Assembly: GCF_036053395.1 (NCBI RefSeq)
Contig: NZ_CP107942.1
Coordinates: 2,384,501-2,448,500, forward strand
Origin: Actinoplanes sp. NBC_00393
GTDB taxonomy: Bacteria > Actinomycetota > Actinomycetes > Mycobacteriales > Micromonosporaceae
Direction: 5' to 3'
Length of the DNA: 64,000 nt
Of this stretch, positions 1 to 8,048 are shown piece after piece; the stretch's first letter is position 1; every line of letters begins with the position of its first letter. The position numbers and the translations under genes are program-made. The notes beneath the pieces were generated by a model. That model ran no database searches. It worked only from the letters and a program-made list of their open reading frames with translations, and was not told where the DNA came from.

Positions 1-630
1 CTGCGCTCGCACGAACGCGCCGTCGCCGCCATCAAGGACGGCCGGTTCGCCGACGAGATCGTCGCCGTCCCGGTCCGCGACGGCTCGGTGACCACCGACG
101 AGGGCCCACGGGCGGACACCAGCCTGGAACGGCTCGCCCGGCTGCGCCCGATCCACGGCGACGGCGGCGTGATCACGGCGGGGAACTCGTCGTCGCTCAA
201 CGACGGCGCCGCCGCGGTCGTCGTGGTCAGCGAACGGTTCGTGCAGCGGAAGGGCCTGCAACCACGGGCCCGGCTGGTCGCCGCCGCCAACGCCGGGGTG
301 CCACCGGAAATCATGGGCATCGGCCCGGTCCCGGCGACCCGCAAGGTCCTCGAGCGGACCGGCTGGAGCGTCGACGACCTGGACGCCGTCGAGCTCAACG
401 AGGCGTTCGCGTCGCAGTCGCTGGCCTGCATCCGCGACCTCGGCCTGGACGCGGACCGGGTGAACGCTGACGGCGGCGCCATCGCGCTGGGCCACCCACT
501 CGGCGCCTCCGGTACCCGCATCCTGGTTACCCTGCTCGGCCGGCTCGAACGCGGTGGCGGCCGCCGTGGGCTCGCGACGATGTGCGTGGGCGTCGGGCAG
601 GGCAGCGCGCTGCTGGTGGAACGGCCGTGA
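1..630 (+). CDS. Acetyl-CoA acetyltransferase / 3-oxoadipyl-CoA-type thiolase, C-terminal part
   Basis: The reading frame is open from the first base, so this is the C-terminal part of a thiolase whose start lies outside the window. Thiolases cleave 3-oxoacyl-CoA with CoA to acetyl-CoA plus a shortened acyl-CoA. Visible motifs are GNSSSLNDGAAAV, NEAFASQSL, GHPLGASGTR with the catalytic His, and CVGVGQG near the end with the second active-site Cys. The stop codon TGA overlaps the GTG start of the dehydrogenase gene, so translation is probably coupled. With paaI and paaK beside it, a role in phenylacetate degradation (PaaJ/PcaF-like) is likely, but generic fatty-acid beta-oxidation cannot be excluded. 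Confidence 0.9.
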   Translation: MRSHERAVAAIKDGRFADEIVAVPVRDGSVTTDEGPRADTSLERLARLRPIHGDGGVITAGNSSSLNDGAAAVVVVSERFVQRKGLQPRARLVAAANAGVPPEIMGIGPVPATRKVLERTGWSVDDLDAVELNEAFASQSLACIRDLGLDADRVNADGGAIALGHPLGASGTRILVTLLGRLERGGGRRGLATMCVGVGQGSALLVERP

Positions 631-1448
631 CGCTTCCCGCGACGGTCGGCGTCGTCGGTGGCGGACGGATGGGCGCCGGGATCGCGTATGCGTTCCTCGC
701 CGCGGGCAGCGAGGTGATCGTCGTCGAGAGCAGCGCGCAGACCGTCGAGGCGGCACGCGAGCGGGTGCAGCGGTCCCTAAACCGGGGTGCGGTGCCGTCA
801 ACCGCGGCGCAGCGGCTGCGGGTGATGACGGAGCCGTCCGCGCTGGGCGGTTGCGACCTGGTCGTGGAGGCCGTTCCGGAGGACCCGGCTCTCAAGGCCG
901 AGGTGCTGGCCGGCGTCGAGAAACACGCGCCGGGCGCCGTGCTGGCCACCAACACCAGCAGCCTGTCCATCGACGCCCTGGCCGCCGGGCTGGACGCCCC
1001 GGAGCGTTTCCTCGGGCTGCATTTCTTCAACCCGGTTCCGGTCAGCGACCTGGTGGAGATCGTGGTCGGCGCCCGCACCGCGCCTGATCTGGTCGATCGG
1101 GCCCGCGGCTGGGTCGAGGCGCTCGGCAAGAGCCCGATCGTCGTGCATGACACCCCGGGGTTCGCCAGCAGCCGGCTCGGCGTGCACCTCGCGCTGGAGG
1201 CGATGCGCATGCTCGAGGAGGGCGTGGCGTCCGCCGCCGACATCGACACCGCGATGACGCTGGGCTACCGGCATCCGACCGGGCCGCTGCGCACCACCGA
1301 CCTGGTCGGCCTGGACGTGCGGCTGGCCATCGCCGAGCATCTGGCCCGCGAGCTCGGGCCCCGCTTCGAGCCACCGGCCATCCTGCGTGACCTGGTCGCC
1401 GCCGGGCACCTCGGCCGCAAGAGCGGGCAGGGGTTCTTCACGTGGTGA
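627..1448 (+). CDS. 3-hydroxyacyl-CoA dehydrogenase (PaaH-like)
   Basis: Cytosolic NAD-dependent dehydrogenase of 273 aa oxidising a 3-hydroxyacyl-CoA to the 3-oxoacyl-CoA that the preceding thiolase would cleave. The N-terminus has the Rossmann motif GVVGGGRMGAGIA. Further in come the family motifs ATNTSSLSI, GLHFFNPVPVSDLVEIV with the catalytic His, and a C-terminal domain ending in GRKSGQGFF. I start it at the GTG that overlaps the thiolase stop (GTGA); an upstream in-frame start would add about 15 residues with no family support. The length fits short single-domain HBDH/PaaH enzymes. The substrate may be 3-hydroxyadipyl-CoA given the paa context, which is inference. Confidence 0.9.
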   Translation: MTLPATVGVVGGGRMGAGIAYAFLAAGSEVIVVESSAQTVEAARERVQRSLNRGAVPSTAAQRLRVMTEPSALGGCDLVVEAVPEDPALKAEVLAGVEKHAPGAVLATNTSSLSIDALAAGLDAPERFLGLHFFNPVPVSDLVEIVVGARTAPDLVDRARGWVEALGKSPIVVHDTPGFASSRLGVHLALEAMRMLEEGVASAADIDTAMTLGYRHPTGPLRTTDLVGLDVRLAIAEHLARELGPRFEPPAILRDLVAAGHLGRKSGQGFFTW

Positions 1449-1864
1449 GCGTGGCCGGCGACGACATCGCCCGGCGCAGCGCCGAGATCATGCTGGCCGG
1501 CGATGCCGCCAGCCGCTCGCTGGGCATCACCCTGGAGCACGTCGGTCCGGGCACCGCCGAGGTCGCGATGACGGTACGGGCGGACATGACCAACGGCTGG
1601 GACCTGTGCCAGGGCGGGCTGATCGCGGCGCTGGCCGACGCGGCGTTCGCGGTTGCCTGCAACACCTACGGCGAGGTGACGGTCGCTGCCGGGTTCGACA
1701 TCACGTTCCTGGAGTCCGCGCGCGCCGGCGACCAGCTGCGGGCGCGAGCCGTCGAGCGGGCCCGACGCGGCCGGTCCGGCATCTACGACGTCACGGTGCT
1801 GCGGGCCGACACGGTCATCGCGGAGTTCCGGGGAAGGAGCCGCTCACTGGGCCGGCCGATCTAA
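1442..1864 (+). CDS. paaI: Hotdog-fold acyl-CoA thioesterase PaaI
   Basis: A 140-aa hotdog-fold thioesterase. PaaI removes CoA from ring-hydroxylated or other dead-end aryl-CoA intermediates and so protects the CoA pool during phenylacetate breakdown. The core helix region around GWDLCQGGLIAALADAAFAVA carries the conserved Gly-Gly and Asp of the family, followed by the beta strands up to IAEFRGRSRSLGRPI. The GTG start lies inside the end of the dehydrogenase gene (7-bp overlap), so thiolase, dehydrogenase and paaI form one transcription unit. The assignment rests on size, motif and neighbours; other members of the PaaI/YdiI hotdog group would look similar. Confidence 0.85.
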   Translation: MVSVAGDDIARRSAEIMLAGDAASRSLGITLEHVGPGTAEVAMTVRADMTNGWDLCQGGLIAALADAAFAVACNTYGEVTVAAGFDITFLESARAGDQLRARAVERARRGRSGIYDVTVLRADTVIAEFRGRSRSLGRPI

Positions 1865-1871
1865 GGGCGCC

Positions 1872-1939
1872 GCGCGATCGGAGGGACCGCGCGATCGGAG
1901 GGGCCGCGCGAAAGGAGAGGCCGCGCGATCTGAGGAGCC
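1872..1939. repeat. Four tandem 17-bp repeats
   Basis: Four head-to-tail copies of a 17-bp unit of the form GCGCGATCGGAGGGGCC (with 1-3 changes per copy) fill the space between the ends of paaI and the convergent TetR gene. A related stretch CGGCCGATCTGAGGGGCC follows at about 1952. A small CCCC-ACT-GGGG hairpin lies beside it. The array could serve as a bidirectional terminator region or be simple slippage DNA. Confidence 0.75.
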
Positions 1940-1970
1940 CCCACTGGGGCCGGCCGATCTGAGGGGCCGC

Positions 1971-2603
1971 CTACTGGGCAGCCTGATTTGCGGGCCCCGC
2001 CGATCTGAGGCCGTCGAAGGCGATCGAGGCCACCGCGTCCGCGACGGTGGCCGGGTCGTGCATGCCGTGCGGGCGGTACCACTCGACCAGCGAGTTGACC
2101 ATGCCGAACAGCAAGCGGCTGACCAGGTCGGGGGAGACGTCGTCGCGCAGGGCGCCCTCGGCGATTGCGGCGCGGACCAGTTCGGCCAGCTGGTCGTCGA
2201 GCCAGCGGCGGCGTTTGAGCGCCTCGACCTCGACCGGCGTGTTGCCGCGCACCCGCAGCAGCAGCGTGACCGCCGGCTGGTGCCCGGCCAGCACCTCGAC
2301 CGACCGCCGTACGACCTCGCGCAACCGGTCGTAGGCGCTGGTCCCGTCGGCGTCACTGACCGCCGCGGACACCACCGCGGTCAGCTCGTCGAGGGCGTCG
2401 TCCATCGCCAGCCGCAGCAGGTCTTCCTTGCTGGTGAAGTGGTGGTAAATGGCCGACTTCGTGACGCCCAGCTCGTTGGCCAGATCACCGATGCTCGTCG
2501 CGTCGTAGCCCTTGCGGTTGAACAGGCCCACCGCTGTCTGCAGGACCGCCGCCTGGTCGTACCCGGGTCGCCCCCGACCGCGGCGAGGCTGTGGTGATGT
2601 CAC
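1971..2603 (-). CDS. TetR-family regulator (probable phenylacetate regulator)
   Basis: A 210-aa TetR repressor. The N-terminal helix-turn-helix covers about residues 10-60, with GYDATSIGDLANELGVTKSA followed by IYHHFTSKEDLLR, the typical recognition-helix and post-helix signature. The C-terminal ligand/dimer domain is family-specific and ends near SIAFDGLRSAG. It lies 12 bp downstream of paaK on the same strand and probably shares its transcript. TetR regulators of the PaaR type sense phenylacetyl-CoA; that function fits the context but is inferred, and no operator was identified near paaK. Confidence 0.85.
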   Translation of the reverse strand: MTSPQPRRGRGRPGYDQAAVLQTAVGLFNRKGYDATSIGDLANELGVTKSAIYHHFTSKEDLLRLAMDDALDELTAVVSAAVSDADGTSAYDRLREVVRRSVEVLAGHQPAVTLLLRVRGNTPVEVEALKRRRWLDDQLAELVRAAIAEGALRDDVSPDLVSRLLFGMVNSLVEWYRPHGMHDPATVADAVASIAFDGLRSAGPANQAAQ

Positions 2604-2615
2604 TGCGGAAGCGTC

Positions 2616-3932
2616 TCACGTTGCGCCGGCCGGCGGCGACGCGGCACGGCGGTCGACGATGCGCCGGGCCTTGCCGATCGACCGTTCCAGGGCAGCAGGC
2701 GGTACGACGTCCACGCGTACCGAAACTCCGATGTTGTGTTTGATCAGCTCGGCGAGTTCGCCGGCTGCCCGATCGGGGATCTCGGGGGAGCGGGCTTCGA
2801 CCCGGACGGTCAGCTCGTCGAGGCGTCCGGGGCGTTCCAGCACGCACTGGTAGTGCGGGGCGAGCCCGGGAACGCGCAGGATGAGTTCTTCGATCTGGGT
2901 GGGGAACACGTTCACCCCGCGGACGATCATCATGTCGTCGCTGCGGCCGGTGACCTTCTCCATCCGCCGCATGGTGCGGGCGGTGCCGGGCAGCAGCCGC
3001 GTCAGGTCGCGGGTGCGGTAGCGGATGATCGGCATGGCCTGCTTGGTGAGCGAGGTGAACACCAGTTCCCCCGACTCGCCGTCGGGCAGCACGTTCTCGA
3101 ACGTCGGGTCGATGACCTCGGGGTAGAAGTGGTCCTCCCAGACGTGCAGGCCGTCCTTGGTCTCGACGCACTCCTGGCTGACGCCCGGGCCGATCACCTC
3201 GGACAGGCCGTAGACGTCCACGGCGTGCATGTCGAGGCGGTGCTCGACTTCCGTACGCATGCTCTCGGTCCATGGTTCGGCCCCGAAGATGCCGACCTTG
3301 AGGCTGAGCTGCCGCGGGTCGACGCCCTGGCGGTCGAGTTCGTCGAGGATGGTGAGCATGTAGGACGGGGTGACCATGATGACGTCCGGCGCGAAGTCGA
3401 CCAGCAGCCGGACCTGCCGTTCGGTCATACCGCCGGAGACCGGGATGACGGCGCAGCCCAGCCGTTCGGCGCCGTAGTGCGCGCCGAGCCCGCCGGTGAA
3501 CAGCCCGTAGCCGTAGGCGACGTGCACGCGGTCACCGGGCCGGGCGCCGGCGGCGCGCATCGAGCGGGCCATCACGCCGGCCCACATGTCCAGGTCCTGC
3601 TGGGTGTAACCGACGACGGTGGGCTGCCCGGTGGTGCCGCTGGAGGCGTGGATCCGGGCGATCCGCTGCCGCGGCACGGCGAACATGCCGAACGGATAGT
3701 TGTCGCGCAGGTCCTGCTTGGTCGTGTAGGGGAACCGGGCCAGGTCCTCGAGGCTGCGGCAGTCACCCGGATGGACGCCGGCGGCGTCGAAGGTGCGCCG
3801 ATAGAAGGGCACATTCTCGTACGCGTGACGCAGCGTCCACTGCAGCCGCTGCAACTGCAGTGACCGCAGCTCGTCGACCGAAGCCGTCTCGATGGGTTCG
3901 AGGTCGCCGGGACGCGGGGCGAGGTCCAGCAT
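2616..3932 (-). CDS. paaK: Phenylacetate-CoA ligase
   Basis: Cytosolic AMP-forming ligase of 438 aa that activates phenylacetate to phenylacetyl-CoA, the first step of the aerobic hybrid pathway. It shows the ATP-binding P-loop ASSGTTGQPTVVGYT near residue 100, YGLSEVIGPGV in the middle, HFYPEVIDP, and the mobile C-terminal domain with GRSDDMMIVRGVNVFPTQIE. Length matches the PaaK family. I use the ATG at 3932; a GTG one codon earlier is equivalent. The divergently placed SEC-C gene begins about 85 bp away, so the promoter lies in a short shared region. The TetR gene follows immediately downstream. Confidence 0.95.
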   Translation of the reverse strand: MLDLAPRPGDLEPIETASVDELRSLQLQRLQWTLRHAYENVPFYRRTFDAAGVHPGDCRSLEDLARFPYTTKQDLRDNYPFGMFAVPRQRIARIHASSGTTGQPTVVGYTQQDLDMWAGVMARSMRAAGARPGDRVHVAYGYGLFTGGLGAHYGAERLGCAVIPVSGGMTERQVRLLVDFAPDVIMVTPSYMLTILDELDRQGVDPRQLSLKVGIFGAEPWTESMRTEVEHRLDMHAVDVYGLSEVIGPGVSQECVETKDGLHVWEDHFYPEVIDPTFENVLPDGESGELVFTSLTKQAMPIIRYRTRDLTRLLPGTARTMRRMEKVTGRSDDMMIVRGVNVFPTQIEELILRVPGLAPHYQCVLERPGRLDELTVRVEARSPEIPDRAAGELAELIKHNIGVSVRVDVVPPAALERSIGKARRIVDRRAASPPAGAT

Positions 3933-4017
3933 CACGTCACGGTATTCGCCGGGAAACAGCGGCGGAAGTGACTCAGATCAACAGTCGTCGAGACGCGGCG
4001 CGCAGTACGGTGTCGAC

Positions 4018-5013
4018 GTGGCCCTTAAAGCTGACCTGACCAGCGCAGACCTCAACGACATCCGGCAGTCCGCTCTGGGCGCCGCCGATCCGCTCGGAGT
4101 CGCCGCCGACCTGGCGGCCGCCGCGGAGGCCGGGCGCCTCGCCGACCCGCAGGACGCCGGTCTCGCGCTCACTCTCGCCGCCGAGATCGCCGAGAGCCGC
4201 ACGAAGCTCGACGCCGCCCTGCGTTATGTGGACCGGGCGCTGGAGGCGTACGGGAAACGGGAGGAGAGTCAGGTCGCGGCAGCCCGCGCGCTGCGGGCCC
4301 GGATCCTGTTCCGTCTCGGCCGCGAGGATGAGGCCGTCGCCGAGGTGGAGCCGCTGCGCCCGCTGCTGACCCAGTACCCGGATGCTGCCGCCTATCTGAC
4401 CACCGCGCTGGCCGTCGGCGGGCGTGGCCGCGAGGCCGAGCAGTGGCTGAGCGAGGCGATCCAGCAGAGCCTGGCCGAGCGGGGCGGCCCCGAGCCGGCC
4501 AGCGCGGATGACGCCGGCCTGCTGTTCTTCCTCCTGCAGCAGCGCCACCGGCTGCGTCACGCGCTGGGCATGCCGCACGACACGCACGACAACCTCGCTG
4601 AGCGGCTGGAGACCAAGCTCGCCAACGCCAGCGCACAGACCGCCGCACCCGCCGGGGATCTGCTGTTCTGGCCGCAGGCGGAGTTCGGCAAGCTGGTGAG
4701 CAAGTGGCCGGCGCTGACCGAGGCGTACGGCGCGACGTGGGACGAGCACCGTGCCCGGCTGGAGCGGGAACTGGTCCGGTTGGCCGGCGCCGGCCGGACG
4801 GAGCTGGTGGTGTTCCCCGCGACGGTGGGTGGGCTGTCCGCGCAGGCCGGGATCGACGCCGATCCGGCCGCTGTGGAGACCCGCGCGGGCTACGCGGCCA
4901 AGCTGGCCACCGGCACCGCGAGGATCAGCTGGCCGCCGGAGCGCAACGGAGCGTGCTGGTGCGGGTCCGGGCTCAAGTACAAGAAGTGCTGCCTGCCCCG
5001 CTCTCGCGGCTGA
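4018..5013 (+). CDS. SEC-C zinc-motif protein with helical repeat region
   Basis: A soluble protein of 331 aa of unknown function. Residues from about 15 to 200 are rich in Ala and Leu helical pairs resembling TPR repeats. The C-terminus carries the SEC-C zinc-binding motif CWCGSGLKYKKCC, the same four-ligand module found at the end of SecA and in many unrelated proteins, where it mediates protein or nucleic-acid contacts. The frame is open further upstream, into the start of divergent paaK, so I choose the GTG at 4018; no strong ribosome site marks it, and the start is the least certain part. A strong hairpin terminator follows the stop. Confidence 0.75.
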   Translation: MALKADLTSADLNDIRQSALGAADPLGVAADLAAAAEAGRLADPQDAGLALTLAAEIAESRTKLDAALRYVDRALEAYGKREESQVAAARALRARILFRLGREDEAVAEVEPLRPLLTQYPDAAAYLTTALAVGGRGREAEQWLSEAIQQSLAERGGPEPASADDAGLLFFLLQQRHRLRHALGMPHDTHDNLAERLETKLANASAQTAAPAGDLLFWPQAEFGKLVSKWPALTEAYGATWDEHRARLERELVRLAGAGRTELVVFPATVGGLSAQAGIDADPAAVETRAGYAAKLATGTARISWPPERNGACWCGSGLKYKKCCLPRSRG

Positions 5014-5030
5014 CCACGCGGCTCTCCGGA

Positions 5031-5054
5031 AGGACCGGGCCGGCGCCCGGTCCT
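5031..5054 (+). terminator. Strong GC hairpin terminator after the SEC-C gene
   Basis: Perfect 10-bp stem AGGACCGGGC / GCCCGGTCCT with a 4-nt CGGC loop, 17 bp after the stop of the SEC-C gene. There is no T-run, as is usual for terminators in this kind of genome. Confidence 0.8.
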
Positions 5055-5064
5055 TCCCGCGATA

Positions 5065-5078
5065 TGGGAGCGCTCCCA
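5065..5078. promoter_or_regulatory. Perfect palindrome identical to the CebR box
   Basis: The sequence TGGGAGCGCTCCCA, extended by A and T to a 16-bp perfect palindrome (5064-5079), matches the known operator of the LacI-family cellobiose repressor CebR of streptomycetes. It lies 100 bp upstream of the doxX start and just after a terminator, so it is placed to control doxX. No sugar-utilisation gene or LacI regulator lies nearby. Confidence 0.65.
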
Positions 5079-5177
5079 TGGAATCACCTGCGAATAGATG
5101 AACGTCATTGTTAAAGGACTGTGACCCTTCGTAACCTGCCAGGCATCCCCGTTCCCCTTCCCCCGAAGGAGGGTGCT

Positions 5178-5624
5178 ATGGCATCCCCGCGTTTCGCCGA
5201 GCCGGTCTGGTCGCTGTTCCGGATCGTGGTCGGCCTGCTCTTTTTGTGCCACGGGCTCGCCACGGTGTTCGGTGTGCTCGGCGGCAGCCGCGGTTCCGGC
5301 CAGGCGATCGAGCCCGGCACCTGGCCGAACTGGTACGCCGGCGTGATCCAGCTGATCTGCGGCGCCCTGGTCCTGGCAGGTCTGGCCACCCGGCCGGCCG
5401 CCGTCCTGGCCTCCGGATCGATGGCCTACGCCTACTTCGTGGTCCACCAGCCGCAGGCGCTGCTGCCGATCGAGAACGGCGGCGTCACCCCGGCGCTCTA
5501 CGCCTGGGCGTTCCTGGCCATCGCGGTGATCGGCGCGGGTCCGTGGTCGGCCGACGCACTCATCGCCCGGCGGCGCAGCGCACCGCTGGCTCCAAATAGC
5601 CGCAGCGCAGCGGTGCGCTCCTAA
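5178..5624 (+). CDS. DoxX-family membrane protein
   Basis: A 148-aa inner-membrane protein with four predicted transmembrane helices. It opens with PVWSLFRIVVGLLFLCHGLA, the DoxX signature containing the LF.CHG motif, followed by a GVIQLICGALVLAGLATRPAA segment and a helix with AYFVVHQP. DoxX/MauD-type proteins are linked to thiol and oxidative-stress homeostasis, but the molecular reaction is not established. The start is decided by an AAGGAGGG ribosome site 7 bp before the ATG at 5178; an upstream in-frame ATG would add 19 residues with no site. A CebR-like palindrome lies upstream. The end overlaps the convergent small gene by 4 bp. Confidence 0.88.
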   Translation: MASPRFAEPVWSLFRIVVGLLFLCHGLATVFGVLGGSRGSGQAIEPGTWPNWYAGVIQLICGALVLAGLATRPAAVLASGSMAYAYFVVHQPQALLPIENGGVTPALYAWAFLAIAVIGAGPWSADALIARRRSAPLAPNSRSAAVRS

Positions 5625-5791
5625 AAGTCGTCGCGCAGGCGATCGGCGCGCCGATCGATGTCTTTCGCCTGCGCGGTGACCTGATCGCCGAGCGCGTGCA
5701 GCCGCACGGTGGTCCCCGGATCCGGTGACTCTTCCGCGATGTGGTGCAGCCGGTCCTCCACCACTTCCAGCTGTTCCGCGGTGTCGTGCAT
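5621..5791 (-). CDS. Small acidic helical protein, unknown function
   Basis: A 56-aa ORF, starting MHDTAEQLEVVEDRLHHIAE and ending IDRRADRLRDDF. It is strongly charged with regular heptad-like spacing and is likely all-helical, perhaps a small coiled coil. No family is recognised. An in-frame GTG would give a form about 17 residues longer. It converges on doxX with a 4-bp overlap and lies upstream of the start region of nothing obvious, so no partner is suggested. Its support is codon pattern and the lack of any other gene between doxX and the helicase gene. Confidence 0.5.
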   Translation of the reverse strand: MHDTAEQLEVVEDRLHHIAEESPDPGTTVRLHALGDQVTAQAKDIDRRADRLRDDF

Positions 5792-5874
5792 CGTCGAAGC
5801 GGTGCGATCCCCGTGCCCGCCCTGATCTCTCCGTGTCACAGCCGACCCATATACCCCACAACGAATGCGGCTAT

Positions 5875-7950
5875 TCAGGCCGAATTCAGCTGACCGAGTT
5901 CCTGCGTGCACCGGGTGAGCGCGACGTAGACACCATTCCATCCGCGCGGTTCCGCCGCGATGCCGTCCCGGTCGACGAGCAGCGTGGCGTCCCACTCCAG
6001 GCCCTTCGCCTGGGTGGCGGTGAGCACCGGCACCTCGCCCAGCACCGCCCGCAGCCCGTCGACCCGGTCGGCGGGCGCGACGACGCCGACCGTGCCGCCC
6101 TGCCAGCGTTGCTGCAGCTGGCGCACCAGTTCGAGCGCGGCGCCGGCCAGCTCGGCCGCCGGCACGCTGCGCTGCCACGGGGCGATGCCGGTGGACCGGA
6201 CGGCTCGCGGGGGAGCGTTGTGGCTGCCGGCCCTGGCCAGCACCGGCCCGGCCAGCTCCATCACCTCACGCGGCGTGCGGTAGCAGATGGTCAGCTCCGC
6301 GGCGGTCCACCGGTCACCGAAAGCGGCCTGCACGGCCTGCGCCCAGCTGGTGTGCCGGTGCGCCGCCTGCGCCTGGTCGATGTCGCCGACCGCGGTGATC
6401 GAGCGGCTCGGGCAGCGGCGCAGCACCATCTGCCACTGCATCTCGGACAGATCCTGGGCCTCGTCGATGACGACGTGGCCGTACACCCAGCCGCGCCGGC
6501 GCCGGGCCTGCTCGGCGACCGGCTCGCCGCCGGAGAAGAGTGACGTCTCCTCGTCGCCGAGCAGGTCGGTGATCGCATCGAGCAGCGCGATGTCACTCGA
6601 CGACCAGGGCGCCGGCTCGGCGACGACCAAGCTGATCTCCTCCGGCGTCAGCTGCGGGGCGAATTCGGCCAGCCGGGCGCGGTCGCTCAGCAGTGTCCGC
6701 AACAGTGTCGCGGGCTCGCGGATGGGCCACCACGCCTCGAGGAACCGGGCGATGCTCGCGTCGGCGGCGATCCGTTCGCGCAGCTCGTCGATCTCCTCCT
6801 CGGACAGCAGCCCGTCGACGTCACTGCTGCTGCCGTGGGCGGTGCCGGGCGGCATGCCCCGGTCGAAACGGGCGAGGATCTCCTCGTACCCCTCTTCCAT
6901 CTCTGCCAACAGCGCTTCGCGCTGCTCCGCGACCGCCTCGGCAAGCAGATGGTGCAGCTGGTCGGCGAAGACCAGACGGGCCTGATGGTACGAGCGACCC
7001 GGCACCGCCGAAGCCAGCGCCTGCCCGACCGTCGCCGCCGGGATGACGTAGAACTCGCCCTCCCACCGCAGCTTCAACTCCCGAGCCTGCGGCAGCAGCG
7101 AGGCGACGAACCTGTCGAGCGCCTCCTGCCACAGCGCGCGCCCCTTGATCTCGGCGAGCCGCCGGCTCTCGGCGCGGCCCACGCCGACGCCCGGCAGCAG
7201 CGTGTCGCAGGTCGCCGACACCACCGCCGTCTCACCCAGCGCCGGCAACACCTGCGCGATGTAGTCCAGGAACCGGGGCGAGGGACCGAGGACCAGGACC
7301 GCCTGCTCCGCCATCTGACGGTGGGTGAACAGCAGGTACGCCACCCGGTGCAGCCCCACCACCGTCTTGCCGGTGCCCGGACCGCCCTGCACGATCAGCG
7401 GACCGCTCGCCCGGGCCCGGATGATCTCGTCCTGTTCCCGTTGCAGCGTGGAGATCGCCGTGGCCATCCGCCCGGTGCGCCGCTGATCGAGCGCGGCCAG
7501 CAGGGCGCCCTCACCGACGAGGTCGCCGGCCGCGGTGCCGTCCAGCGGCTCGTCGTCGACCCCGACGACCACCGAGCCGGTCGTGCGGATGTGTCGGCGC
7601 CGGGCCTGGCCCTGCGGGTCGACGGCCGTCGCGGTGTAGAACGGGCGGGCCGCCGCGGCACGCCAGTCCAGCAACAACGGTTCGCCGTCCATCTCCTCCG
7701 CGCTCAGGCCGACGCGGCCGACATGGCGCACCGTCCCGTCGAGAGCGTCGAGACGGCCGAACACCAGACCCTCCTGGGCTCGCCGCAGCTCGTCGTGCTG
7801 CCCGCGCAGCATGCGCTGCCGAGCCTGCTGCACCGCGTCGGTGACCTCGGACGCCAGCTCGGCGCGCAGGTGCTCGGCGAGCCGGTCGCGGCGGGCCGTC
7901 GCCCGGTCGAGGAACCGCTGCTCCTCGTCGATCGCAGCATTCTGGCGCAT
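5875..7950 (-). CDS. helR: HelR/HelD-type RNA polymerase motor ATPase (UvrD/Rep-like superfamily 1)
   Basis: A 691-aa superfamily-1 ATPase. A long N-terminal coiled region (about residues 10-65) precedes a DWRAAAARPFY segment typical of HelD-class proteins. Walker A GGPGTGKT lies near residue 190, the Walker B box VIDEAQDLSEMQW near 510, and late helicase motifs ICYRTPREV and AKGLEWD follow. HelD/HelR proteins enter stalled RNA polymerase and release nucleic acid; HelR of streptomycetes also displaces rifamycin. I start at the ATG at 7950, preceded by GGGGGATGTGCGA; a longer form (705 aa) would run through the probable promoter repeats. HelR rather than another HelD subclass is inferred. Confidence 0.8.
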   Translation of the reverse strand: MRQNAAIDEEQRFLDRATARRDRLAEHLRAELASEVTDAVQQARQRMLRGQHDELRRAQEGLVFGRLDALDGTVRHVGRVGLSAEEMDGEPLLLDWRAAAARPFYTATAVDPQGQARRRHIRTTGSVVVGVDDEPLDGTAAGDLVGEGALLAALDQRRTGRMATAISTLQREQDEIIRARASGPLIVQGGPGTGKTVVGLHRVAYLLFTHRQMAEQAVLVLGPSPRFLDYIAQVLPALGETAVVSATCDTLLPGVGVGRAESRRLAEIKGRALWQEALDRFVASLLPQARELKLRWEGEFYVIPAATVGQALASAVPGRSYHQARLVFADQLHHLLAEAVAEQREALLAEMEEGYEEILARFDRGMPPGTAHGSSSDVDGLLSEEEIDELRERIAADASIARFLEAWWPIREPATLLRTLLSDRARLAEFAPQLTPEEISLVVAEPAPWSSSDIALLDAITDLLGDEETSLFSGGEPVAEQARRRRGWVYGHVVIDEAQDLSEMQWQMVLRRCPSRSITAVGDIDQAQAAHRHTSWAQAVQAAFGDRWTAAELTICYRTPREVMELAGPVLARAGSHNAPPRAVRSTGIAPWQRSVPAAELAGAALELVRQLQQRWQGGTVGVVAPADRVDGLRAVLGEVPVLTATQAKGLEWDATLLVDRDGIAAEPRGWNGVYVALTRCTQELGQLNSA

Positions 7951-7972
7951 TCGCACATCCCCCGAATCGGTG

Positions 7973-7993
7973 CGGCAAGCTTCGGTCGGCAAG
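7973..7993. promoter_or_regulatory. Direct repeat in the helR upstream region
   Basis: Two copies of CGGCAAG (7973-7979 and 7987-7993), 14 bp apart and each followed by TT-rich bases, lie 23-43 bp upstream of the chosen helR start. They could be a regulator site. I could not match them with certainty to the published rifamycin-associated element. Confidence 0.3.
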
Positions 7994-8048
7994 TTAAGTG
8001 CCGGGCCGCCGTAATCGCCAGCCGAATACGCGGGAAGAGATTGTCACC

